Source of the DNA: Oscillospiraceae bacterium
GTDB lineage: Bacteria; Bacillota; Clostridia; Oscillospirales; Ruminococcaceae
Direction of reading: 5' to 3'
DNA: 35,664 bases
Assembly (NCBI GenBank): GCA_016303235.1
Contig: JAEDMB010000003.1
Coordinates: 1 to 35,664 of the forward strand
The notes beneath the pieces are model-generated. The model made no database searches. It was not told the DNA's origin and saw only the letters and a list, made by a program, of their open reading frames with translations. A program made the translations under genes and the position numbers. Of this stretch, positions 8,331-15,437 are shown piece by piece. How positions within the stretch are numbered: position 1 is the first letter of the stretch; the number at the start of each line of letters is the position of its first letter.

Positions 8331-8359
8331 ATTATATCACAGTGAAAAGCTTTTGTCAA
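8331..8359 (-). promoter_or_regulatory. Promoter for the HAD-mnmA-yabB-rsmI-HD operon
   Basis: On the minus strand TTGACA (8354-8359), a 17-bp spacer and TATAAT (8331-8336) make a full consensus sigma-A promoter. It begins within the T-tract of the ackA terminator, so the ackA transcript ends right where this transcript is initiated. Confidence 0.88.
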
Positions 8360-8360
8360 A

Positions 8361-8396
8361 CAAAATCCCCGTAATGTAAATACTTACAGTACGGGG
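8361..8396 (-). terminator. ackA terminator
   Basis: The arms CCCCGTA (8367-8373) and TACGGGG (8390-8396) form 7 bp. After one mismatch, TGTAA/TTACA add 5 bp around a 4-nt loop. Read on the minus strand, the hairpin is followed by ATTTTGTTTG. The plus strand also has a T-run after it (8402-8408), although no plus-strand gene needs it. Confidence 0.82.
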
Positions 8397-8453
8397 AAAA
8401 ATTTTTTTGCACTAAGCTATTGATTTTTTATGTTGCAAAGTGTTATAATAAGT

Positions 8454-9659
8454 TCAGTGTTTTTCGGAAATAAGAGCCAGAGTATCTCTTGCGATGAGGA
8501 GTTCTTCATTTGTAGGGACTACCCAGACTTCTGTCTTTGAATCGGGTGCGGAAATCTTCTGAAGTTTTCCTCTTGTTGAATTGTTTACTTCCTTATCGAT
8601 TTTGATTCCGAAAAATTCCATATCAGAGCATGAATTTTCTCTTGTAGGAGCATCATTTTCACCGATACCGCCTGTAAATATTACAGCATCAAGACCGCCC
8701 ATAGCAGCAGTATAAGCACCGATATACTTTTTGATTTCGTATGTAAGCATATCGCATACAAGCATGGATTTTTTGTCGCCTTCCTTTGCGGCAGCGGAAA
8801 TTTCACGGTTATCGGAGGATATTCCGGAAAGTCCGAGGAATCCTGATTTTTTATTCATATAGTCGCTCATTTCAGCAGGAGTAAATCCATGTTTCTGTGC
8901 TACGAATGTTACGGCAGAGGGGTCAACGCTTCCTGTACGAGTACCCATTACAACACCGTCAAGGGGAGTGAATCCCATTGAAGTATCTATTGATTTACCG
9001 CCCTTTACAGCAGTGATTGATGAACCGTTGCCGAGGTGACATGAAACGATTTTCAAATCCTTTATATCCTTACCCATAGCCTTTGCAAGTGCAGAAGTAA
9101 CAAATCTGTGGGAAGTTCCGTGGAAACCGTATTTTCTTACATGATATTTTTCGTAATCCTCATAAGGGAGTCCGAACATATAAGCACGTTCCGGCATAGT
9201 CTGGTGGAAAGCTGTATCAAATACAACAACCTGCGGAACATTTTCGGGAATAACTTTCTTGCAGGCTCTGAGTGCAAGAGCGTGAGGGTGATTGTGTACC
9301 GGAGCAAGTTCACGGAGTTCATCGATTTTGTCGATAACTTCATCAGTAACAAGAGTAGTTTTATCAAAAACTTCAGCACCCTGTACTATTCTGTGACCTA
9401 CTGCGGAAATTTCGTCCATACTCTTTATAACTGCATAATCGCCTGTTGTAAGAGTTTCAACAAGTTTCTGGAAAGCTTCGGTATGAGTAGGGAAATTGCA
9501 GTCAGCTTCAAGCTTTCTGCCGTCACCTGTCTTATGTGAGATATGGCCATCAATACCGATTCTGTCGCAGTTGCCCTTAGCGATAACGCTTTCGTCTTTC
9601 ATATCAATAAGCTGATATTTAAGAGATGAACTGCCTGCATTAACTACTAAAATAATCAT
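8454..9659 (-). CDS. ackA: Acetate kinase
   Basis: I place the start at ATG 9657-9659 (MIILVVNAGSSSLKYQL), because homology begins there and AAAGGA lies 11 nt upstream. This gives 401 residues. The enzyme makes ATP and acetate from acetyl phosphate and ADP, the last step of acetate fermentation. ASKHA-fold signatures are present: NAGSSSLKYQL (phosphate 1), VVFDTAFHQTMPERAYMFGLP, KYGFHGTSHRFV, CHLGNGSSITAVKGGKSIDTSMGFTPLDGVVMGTRTGSVDPS and VIFTGGIGENDAPTR (adenosine). The usual partner pta is not next to it. It is transcribed alone from its own promoter and has its own terminator. Confidence 0.97.
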   Translation of the reverse strand: MIILVVNAGSSSLKYQLIDMKDESVIAKGNCDRIGIDGHISHKTGDGRKLEADCNFPTHTEAFQKLVETLTTGDYAVIKSMDEISAVGHRIVQGAEVFDKTTLVTDEVIDKIDELRELAPVHNHPHALALRACKKVIPENVPQVVVFDTAFHQTMPERAYMFGLPYEDYEKYHVRKYGFHGTSHRFVTSALAKAMGKDIKDLKIVSCHLGNGSSITAVKGGKSIDTSMGFTPLDGVVMGTRTGSVDPSAVTFVAQKHGFTPAEMSDYMNKKSGFLGLSGISSDNREISAAAKEGDKKSMLVCDMLTYEIKKYIGAYTAAMGGLDAVIFTGGIGENDAPTRENSCSDMEFFGIKIDKEVNNSTRGKLQKISAPDSKTEVWVVPTNEELLIARDTLALISEKH

Positions 9660-9699
9660 TAATAAACAAATCCTTTCAAAAAAAATAGTCTGCAAGATA

Positions 9700-9728
9700 A
9701 TTATATACTTTTCTGTCTGATTTTGCAA
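9700..9728 (-). promoter_or_regulatory. ackA promoter
   Basis: On the minus strand TTGCAA (9723-9728), a 17-bp spacer and TATAAT (9700-9705) lie about 40 nt upstream of the ackA start. TTGCAA is a palindrome, so the same six bases could also be the -35 element of a plus-strand promoter toward tmcAL. Confidence 0.75.
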
Positions 9729-9750
9729 GGGTTTTTTGCATTTTTAATAT
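9723..9750 (+). promoter_or_regulatory. Possible tmcAL promoter sharing the ackA -35 hexamer
   Basis: TTGCAA (9723-9728), a 16-bp spacer and TAATAT (9745-9750) form a weak candidate for divergent transcription toward tmcAL. The -10 is imperfect and I have no independent evidence for it. Confidence 0.35.
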
Positions 9751-9770
9751 ATTCAACAAAAGCCCGCCAA

Positions 9771-9786
9771 GGAGGAGATTTTTATA
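9771..9786 (+). promoter_or_regulatory. Shine-Dalgarno and non-canonical ATA start of tmcAL
   Basis: GGAGGAG (9771-9777), six bases and ATA (9784-9786). The only other near-cognate codons in frame are ATT 9751, which precedes the SD, and ATT 9778, which touches it. ATA is therefore the best-spaced candidate, and it coincides with the methionine position of TmcAL proteins. Confidence 0.7.
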
Positions 9787-10980
9787 AAAGTAACCGGAAT
9801 TATATGTGAATACAATCCATTTCATAACGGACATCTTCATCATATAGAGGAAACAAGAAAGAACGGTGCAACGCATATAGTAGCTGTAATGAGCGGAAAT
9901 TTCGTTCAGAGGGGCGATATTGCTGTAATGAATAAGCTTGACCGTGCAAAGCTTGCTGTAAAGTCGGGTGCAGACCTTGTAATTGAAATACCTGTGCCGT
10001 ACTGTCTTGCACCGGCAGAAATATATGCAAAGGGTGCAGTATATCTTTTGAGTGCCATGGGTGTTGCAGATGAAATTTCTTTTGGCAGTGAATGCGGTGA
10101 CGTTGAAAAGCTTGAAAAGGCTCTTGAAATTTCCGAAAAGGCAGTAAAAAACAATCTCAGCGATATACATGAGCTTATGGAAAAGGGTTACACATATCCC
10201 CGTGCATTGACTTCAATAGTTATGAGATACAGCGAGGAGGCAGGGGAAACAATTCTTCAGCCTAATAATATTCTTGCTATCGAGTATATGAAAGCTTTAA
10301 AAAAATATGCTCCGGATATGGGAATATTCACAGTTAAAAGAAAAAGCGTTCCGCATGACGGAGGATTTTCCGATGACGGATTTGCAAGTGCGTCATATAT
10401 AAGGGAACAGCTTAAAACGGGATTTGATACTATTGAAAACTATACAACTCCTTTATGGAGCAGTGCGGTAAGAACGGCATCTGAAAACGGTGAACTTGCT
10501 GATATAACCCGCCTTGAGAGAATTATATTATATAAGCTCCGCACGGTCAGTCCGGAAGAAATTTCTGATATATGTGATATTTCAGCCGGAATGGACAAAA
10601 GAATATACAATGCAAGAATGTCAGGTTCTCTTGATGAGCTTGAATTTACCGTGAAATCAAAAAATTATACCATGTCAAGAATAAGACGTGCATTGCTTAA
10701 TATTCTCATAGGCATAAAAAAAGATGATATAAAAATTCTTCCTCCTTATATAAGGATTCTTGCCTCAAATGAAAGAGGTATTGACATTCTTTCTGAAATG
10801 AAAAGAAAATCCGTTCTTCCTTACAATACATCACTTGCAAAGCTTGCGGAAATAAGCCCCGATGCTGAACGCTTTACACAGCTTGAGGCAAGAGCATCTG
10901 ATATATATGGACTTGGTCTTTATAAAATACAGTCTGCTCAGAAAGATTACCGTTCCAAATTTGTGATAGATTTGGATTAA
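9784..10980 (+). CDS. tmcAL: tRNA(Met) cytidine acetate ligase, apparent ATA start
   Basis: TmcAL (formerly YlbM/DUF795) acetylates the wobble cytidine of elongator tRNA-Met using acetate and ATP. From ATA 9784 the frame reads [M]KVTGIICEYNPFHNGHLHHIEE, which aligns residue for residue with the family N-terminus and contains the nucleotidyltransferase motif HNGH (res 14-17). MSGNFVQRGDIAVMNKLDRAKLAVKSGADLVIEIPVPYCLAPAEIYAKGAV, SFGSECGD, RALTSI and LQPNNILAIEY follow as expected. The full product has 398 residues, a normal length. No ATG, GTG or TTG lies in frame between the upstream stop (TAA 9745) and the internal ATG 9889, which would delete the catalytic motif. GGAGGAG at 9771-9777 is 6 nt before ATA. 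The substrate acetate makes the neighbouring ackA notable. Confidence 0.93.
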   Translation: MKVTGIICEYNPFHNGHLHHIEETRKNGATHIVAVMSGNFVQRGDIAVMNKLDRAKLAVKSGADLVIEIPVPYCLAPAEIYAKGAVYLLSAMGVADEISFGSECGDVEKLEKALEISEKAVKNNLSDIHELMEKGYTYPRALTSIVMRYSEEAGETILQPNNILAIEYMKALKKYAPDMGIFTVKRKSVPHDGGFSDDGFASASYIREQLKTGFDTIENYTTPLWSSAVRTASENGELADITRLERIILYKLRTVSPEEISDICDISAGMDKRIYNARMSGSLDELEFTVKSKNYTMSRIRRALLNILIGIKKDDIKILPPYIRILASNERGIDILSEMKRKSVLPYNTSLAKLAEISPDAERFTQLEARASDIYGLGLYKIQSAQKDYRSKFVIDLD

Positions 10981-11009
10981 AAAGTTTTTCATACAAGGAG
11001 TTTTAAAAA

Positions 11010-11852
11010 ATGAATAAGTTTAAAATGCCTGTTCTGTCATCAGTCCTTGCATTATGTATTCTTTCCTCATGCGGAGATTATGGAGAAAACAAAGAGACAT
11101 CAGTAATACGTCATCAGACTGTGCCGTCAGTAACATTTCAGACATATGCAACGACATCTGCTATAACTCAGACCGAAACTGTTGTGACTAAGATTACTGA
11201 ACCTCCCGATGTTCCGAAAATAATAAAAGTCAGCAGTGCGGGAGCTTTCAGTGATGAAGAAATTCCGGAAGAATATTATATAGAAGTTGAACCGGTTTAT
11301 CAGGAACCCGAACTGCCGGCAGGGTGTGAAATAACTTCCCTTGCGATGCTCCTTAATTATCTCGGATTTGATATTGATAAAGTTGATTTGTCCGATAATT
11401 ACCTTAAAAAAAATTTCGACTATACGGAAAATTTTTATGAAGCTTTTGTAGGAAATCCAAAGGACAGCACGGGATTCGGGTGCTATTCTCCGGTAATTGC
11501 CGAATCAGCACAGAAATATCTTGAGGATATGGACAGCGATTTTGATGTTTATGACCTTACCGGAAGTGATTTCAGTGACCTTTTTTATTATATATCTGAC
11601 GATAAGCCTGTTGTAGTATGGGCAAGCATGAGCCTTGTTGACGTGAGATATTACAACGCATGGATTATGGAGGACGACGGCGAAGAAGTATGGTGGTATG
11701 AAAATGAACACTGTATGCTTCTGACAGGATATGATACTTATAATAATACTGTAACAGTATGTGACCCCCTTAAAGGCGAATATACCTATGACATGTACAG
11801 ATTTGAAGAAATTTACAATCAGCTTGAAAAACAGGCAATAACCATATATTAA
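11010..11852 (+). CDS. C39-like cysteine peptidase lipoprotein
   Basis: The 280-residue product has a lipoprotein signal peptide with lipobox LSSC (Cys21), so it is likely anchored outside the membrane. A Thr/Ser-rich linker (about res 28-65) precedes a papain-like C39_2 domain: ELPAGCEITSLAMLLNYLGF with the catalytic Cys106, ENEHCMLLTGYD with His234 and VTVCDPLKGEYTY with Asp252. These domains occur in many clostridial surface proteins. Substrates are largely unknown, and the fold is distinct from the C39 of bacteriocin exporters. The ATG follows AAGGAG. The 29-nt gap after tmcAL suggests co-transcription. The region just before glgA has A-rich and T-rich runs but no convincing GC-rich terminator hairpin. 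Confidence 0.85.
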   Translation: MNKFKMPVLSSVLALCILSSCGDYGENKETSVIRHQTVPSVTFQTYATTSAITQTETVVTKITEPPDVPKIIKVSSAGAFSDEEIPEEYYIEVEPVYQEPELPAGCEITSLAMLLNYLGFDIDKVDLSDNYLKKNFDYTENFYEAFVGNPKDSTGFGCYSPVIAESAQKYLEDMDSDFDVYDLTGSDFSDLFYYISDDKPVVVWASMSLVDVRYYNAWIMEDDGEEVWWYENEHCMLLTGYDTYNNTVTVCDPLKGEYTYDMYRFEEIYNQLEKQAITIY

Positions 11853-11892
11853 TTATTTTCAAAAAAATTGTACTTTTTTTACAGTTTTTCTA

Positions 11893-11921
11893 TTGACTTA
11901 TTCTGATTTTTGTATTATAAT
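11893..11921 (+). promoter_or_regulatory. glgA promoter
   Basis: TTGACT (11893-11898), 17 bp and TATAAT (11916-11921) make a near-consensus sigma-A promoter. The start codon lies 63 nt beyond the -10 box. Confidence 0.85.
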
Positions 11922-11984
11922 ATGAATATGAAATTTTTTGATTTTTTGTTTATGAAATTAAATCATAATTTAAGGAGTGATTCT

Positions 11985-13442
11985 ATGAAAAGAATTCTTT
12001 TTGCAGCATCAGAATGTGTACCGTTTATCAAAACAGGCGGTCTTGCTGATGTTGTAGGTGCTTTGCCGAAATATCTTGACAAAAGTCAGTTTGACGTAAG
12101 AGTAATAATGCCTTATTATACCTGTATCCCTTCAAAATTCCGTGACAAGTTCAGATATGTCACCCACTTTTATATGGACTTCGGAAAGAGAATTGTAGGT
12201 ACTCATGTAGGCATAATGGAATATGAATATGACGGAGTAAAATTCTACTTTGTTGACAATGATTACTACTTCAAATGCAATACACCCTATTCATCAGACC
12301 TCAAATGGGATATTGAACGCTTTACATTCTTCTGCAAAGCTGTTCTTGCAATAATGCCGGTAGTTAATTTCTGTCCCGATATAATCCACTGTCACGACTG
12401 GCAGGCATCACTTATTCCGGTATTCCTCAAATCGACATTTGCGTCACACCCTTTCTACAATCACACAAAATCGATTATGACTATACATAACCTCAGATTT
12501 CAGGGTATATGGAATATCGATACTTTCAAGTATAACACAAATCTTCCGGACTATATGTTTACTCCGGACAAACTCGAATACAAGAAAGATGCGAACATGC
12601 TCAAGGGCGGACTTGTTTATGCCGACTACATAACAACTGTTTCCGAAACCTATGCGGACGAAATAAAATATCCTTTCTACGGCGAGGGTCTTGACGGACT
12701 TCTCAGAGCAAAGAAAATGCAGTTGAGAGGTATCGTCAACGGAATAGATTATCAGATTTTCAATCCTGCTACTGATGAGCATATTTATGCTAAGTATTCA
12801 AGCAAGAATTTCAGAAAGGGCAAGGCTGAAAACAAGAGAAGACTTCAGGAACAGCTCGGACTTCCTCAGAATCCCAATAAGTATATGATTGCGATTATTT
12901 CAAGACTGACTGACCAGAAAGGTCTTGACCTTGTTCAGTATGCTATCGAAAGAATTCTTGATTCAAATACACAGCTTGTTGTAATCGGAACAGGCGAGAG
13001 CAGATATGAAAACATGTTCAAGCACTATGCATGGAAATACAAGGACAGAGTTTCCGCAAATATACTCTACTCCGATGACCTTGCACATAAGCTCTATGCC
13101 GGTGCTGATGCAATGCTTGTACCGTCACTCTTTGAACCCTGCGGTCTTACTCAGCTTATGTCACTCAGATACGGAACAGTTCCGATTGTAAGAGAAACAG
13201 GCGGTCTTAAGGATACTGTTGAGCCGTACAACGAATTTGAAGGAACAGGCACAGGATTCTCATTCAAGAATTACAATGCCGAGGAAATGCTCAGCGTTAT
13301 CAACTATTCAAAGAAAGTATTCTTTGAAACTCCGAAGGAATGGGATAAGATTGTAAAGAGAGGTATGGAAAAAGACTTCTCATGGAACAGCTCTGCAAAG
13401 CAGTATGAGGGCATTTATAACTGGATGTGTTCATGGACATAA
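11985..13442 (+). CDS. glgA: Glycogen synthase (ADP-glucose, GT5)
   Basis: I take the start at ATG 11985 (MKRILFAASECVPFIKTGGLADVVGALPKYL) because AAGGAG lies upstream and family homology begins exactly there. Earlier in-frame ATGs lie at or just after the promoter -10. The 485-residue enzyme extends alpha-1,4-glucan from ADP-glucose. Visible motifs: KTGGLADV (ADP-glucose binding, res 16-23), IIHCHDWQASLIPVFL, MTIHNLRFQGIW, GIVNGIDYQIFNP, AIISRLTDQKGLDL and the C-terminal GT-B motif LVPSLFEPCGLTQLMSLRYGTVPIVRETGGLKDTV. No other glg gene is adjacent. It is transcribed alone, from its own promoter to a terminator. Confidence 0.97.
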   Translation: MKRILFAASECVPFIKTGGLADVVGALPKYLDKSQFDVRVIMPYYTCIPSKFRDKFRYVTHFYMDFGKRIVGTHVGIMEYEYDGVKFYFVDNDYYFKCNTPYSSDLKWDIERFTFFCKAVLAIMPVVNFCPDIIHCHDWQASLIPVFLKSTFASHPFYNHTKSIMTIHNLRFQGIWNIDTFKYNTNLPDYMFTPDKLEYKKDANMLKGGLVYADYITTVSETYADEIKYPFYGEGLDGLLRAKKMQLRGIVNGIDYQIFNPATDEHIYAKYSSKNFRKGKAENKRRLQEQLGLPQNPNKYMIAIISRLTDQKGLDLVQYAIERILDSNTQLVVIGTGESRYENMFKHYAWKYKDRVSANILYSDDLAHKLYAGADAMLVPSLFEPCGLTQLMSLRYGTVPIVRETGGLKDTVEPYNEFEGTGTGFSFKNYNAEEMLSVINYSKKVFFETPKEWDKIVKRGMEKDFSWNSSAKQYEGIYNWMCSWT

Positions 13443-13454
13443 TAAAATAAAAAT

Positions 13455-13482
13455 CGGGCGAATTGTGTTCGCCCGTTTTTTT
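13455..13482. terminator. Bidirectional terminator between glgA and the ydbT-like gene
   Basis: CGGGCGAA (13455-13462) and TTCGCCCG (13468-13475) form a perfect 8-bp stem with a 5-nt loop. T7 follows on the plus strand, and ATTTTTATTTT follows on the minus strand. Confidence 0.9.
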
Positions 13483-13486
13483 GTTT

Positions 13487-14935
13487 TTATAGATATAAAT
13501 TTATTGTATCAAGAATTTTTTTTGCATCGTCAACAGGAATAGCCTTGACGGTATGGCGAACAGAAATTTCACTTCCGAAATATACAGATACAGTACATTT
13601 TTTAAATATTCTCTGAAAAGGAGACTGCTTTATCTGAAAGCTTGCAACCTTTTCGGGTTCGGCAATAGCCGTATGAAACGAAAGACCTTTTGCATAGTTT
13701 ATCTGAATATAGCCGTCATTGAATGTTATACCGCTTGTAAAAAGAGCTGTAAGATTTACTATAACAGACCATAATGCAGGTATTTCAGCCATAACGGTAA
13801 CGAATACGGCAAGCTCATGAAATGCGGGAAAAAAATATGTTGTCAGGGCTGTAACCGGAAGTATAAGAACTGATATTATTACGGAAATCCATATATACTG
13901 CCAGAAACTTGTTAATTTCGGCTTATACTGTTTGGCTATGCTGAATCTTGCATGAACTATGTCGGAAAGATTTTCGTTGAGAGTTCTTTTTGTTATAATC
14001 GGAACGAGTACAGGCAGATTTTTTGTGTTTGAACCGTATCCCGAACAGCTTATATTTACGGACATAACTCTGAAAAGTTTCATGATTACGTTCTGACGTA
14101 TATCAATATAGTTTATTTTTTTCATAAATATATTGAATCTGCGTTTTGTAATATAACCGCATTTTATTTCGATTATATCGGAATCATGCCTTATGCTGAA
14201 TCCGCTGTATCTTATAAGGTTTACTATGAATGAAATAATCCATGTCGAAAGCAGAAAAATCATAATACCCCATATGACGGGCGGAACTGCCGAAACAATA
14301 AATTTTGAAGTTTCAGCGGAAATTATATCTATTGATGTTAAGATAATATCCTTTGCGATTTCACCGCCCTGAAAGAAAAATGCTCCTATATATATAATTC
14401 CCGAAAGACTGCTTGAAAAGAGTGCGGAAAATAAGAATATAAGATAAAGCTTAGGCTTGTGGCTGTATTTTATACTGTTCTGACGTGATACGGAGGGTAT
14501 TTTTTTCATAATAGCATCAAGTGTTTTACGCTGTAAAAGCAGATACATGTCATTTGAAGGAGTCGTTCCGGAACGTGTATCAGCATAGAATTTTACTGCC
14601 CTGAAAATCCGCAGATGAAAAGGGTGTTCGATAGTTACAGATGAAATATTTTTTATCGGAATATCAGTCTTTATTTTGAATATAATCCCCTGACGGTGAA
14701 TAATTGAACTGTCTGTTACCGATATTAAGGAAAATTTCCATTTTATATATCCGAAAAGCAGAATAGCCAGTATTATAAGCAAATCAAACCATGAGCCTTT
14801 AATCCATTCATAAAGGCGGTTTACATCAAGACGGAATGCCTTTATTCCTCGCAGAAGCGGAAATATAAGAAGCCATATATTTTTAGCCGAATATTTAAGT
14901 ATTTTAAGAGGGTGTTCGTGATACAGTCTAATCAC
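13487..14935 (-). CDS. YdbT-like membrane protein with bacterial PH (bPH2) domains
   Basis: The 482-residue protein alternates membrane pairs with bPH2 (DUF304) domains. Membrane segments lie near residues 50-65, 165-190, 215-240, 345-365 and 370-400. PH-type blocks include ITDSSIIHRQGIIFKIKTDIPIKNISSVTI, IIEIKCGYITKRRFNIFMKKINYIDIRQN and GYIQINYAKGLSFHTAIAEPEKVASFQIKQSPFQ. This is the YdbT architecture. In Bacillus the ydbST pair has been linked to protection against membrane-active antimicrobials, so a similar envelope role is plausible but not shown here. Its start overlaps the upstream ydbS-like stop by 4 bp. Confidence 0.82.
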   Translation of the reverse strand: MIRLYHEHPLKILKYSAKNIWLLIFPLLRGIKAFRLDVNRLYEWIKGSWFDLLIILAILLFGYIKWKFSLISVTDSSIIHRQGIIFKIKTDIPIKNISSVTIEHPFHLRIFRAVKFYADTRSGTTPSNDMYLLLQRKTLDAIMKKIPSVSRQNSIKYSHKPKLYLIFLFSALFSSSLSGIIYIGAFFFQGGEIAKDIILTSIDIISAETSKFIVSAVPPVIWGIMIFLLSTWIISFIVNLIRYSGFSIRHDSDIIEIKCGYITKRRFNIFMKKINYIDIRQNVIMKLFRVMSVNISCSGYGSNTKNLPVLVPIITKRTLNENLSDIVHARFSIAKQYKPKLTSFWQYIWISVIISVLILPVTALTTYFFPAFHELAVFVTVMAEIPALWSVIVNLTALFTSGITFNDGYIQINYAKGLSFHTAIAEPEKVASFQIKQSPFQRIFKKCTVSVYFGSEISVRHTVKAIPVDDAKKILDTINLYL

Positions 14936-15375
14936 TTCCTTTTGACAGTATATTCAAGCTGATTTACAACAGACTTGAAATTTCTGTTGCTTAAAAACGG
15001 AATAATCATAGTTCCGCCGTAAACATTGAGAACTATAAAGCAGAATCCCTCAAGCCGGCAGAATCCTGTTGTGATATACTGAACAGAGGATATATTAATA
15101 GTCTGTTCACGCTTAAAAAAAACTCCGTATTTTTTTGTTATAGTATCTTCACCGAAATAAAATTCAAGATTCCGGAACATTGCCGGAAAATAAAAAAATA
15201 TAAGTATTATTCCTACTGCCGAGAATATCGACATAAGAATAATCATAAGCATATAAAAGGGTATGAAAATACGGCATAGTATCAGAAGAATTACTGTAAT
15301 AACTGCCGTCAGTATTCTTATAATATTCATAGGAGTTTTGTCGGCACTGTATATTTTCAAAATAAAATCCCCCAT
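14932..15375 (-). CDS. YdbS-like bacterial PH-domain membrane protein
   Basis: The 147-residue protein has two adjacent membrane helices (about res 17-61) and a bPH2 domain: NLEFYFGEDTITKKYGVFFKREQTINISSVQYITTGFCRLEGFCFIVLNVYGGTMIIPFLSN. It is the small partner of the YdbT-like protein, and the two probably act as a membrane complex. The chosen ATG (15373-15375) has no Shine-Dalgarno. The promoter -10 is only 22 nt upstream, so the leader is about 15 nt of A/T. The next in-frame ATG (MNIIRIL) also lacks one. Initiation without a Shine-Dalgarno seems likely. Confidence 0.8.
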   Translation of the reverse strand: MGDFILKIYSADKTPMNIIRILTAVITVILLILCRIFIPFYMLMIILMSIFSAVGIILIFFYFPAMFRNLEFYFGEDTITKKYGVFFKREQTINISSVQYITTGFCRLEGFCFIVLNVYGGTMIIPFLSNRNFKSVVNQLEYTVKRK

Positions 15376-15397
15376 AATTATGAATTTATATAAATAT

Positions 15398-15427
15398 ATT
15401 ATACCATAAAATATTATATAATTACAA
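15398..15427 (-). promoter_or_regulatory. Promoter of the ydbS-ydbT-like operon
   Basis: On the minus strand TTGTAA (15422-15427), 18 bp and TATAAT (15398-15403). The -35 overlaps the Shine-Dalgarno region of the divergent AGCS gene, so the two transcription units are tightly packed back to back. Confidence 0.6.
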
Positions 15428-15437
15428 GGGGTAAAAA

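Noticed and set aside
8420..8449. Plus-strand promoter-like TTGATT-18-TATAAT at the end of ackA
   Set aside because: It points into the antisense strand of ackA with no gene to serve; in AT-rich DNA such matches are common, so it is not listed as a feature.
9676..10170. 164-codon open frame on the minus strand across the ackA/tmcAL gap
   Set aside because: It is antisense to the well-supported tmcAL gene, has no ribosome binding site and covers the ackA promoter.
11910..11984. Upstream extension of glgA from 11910
   Set aside because: It begins upstream of the -10 box, so the transcript could not include it; family homology starts at 11985.
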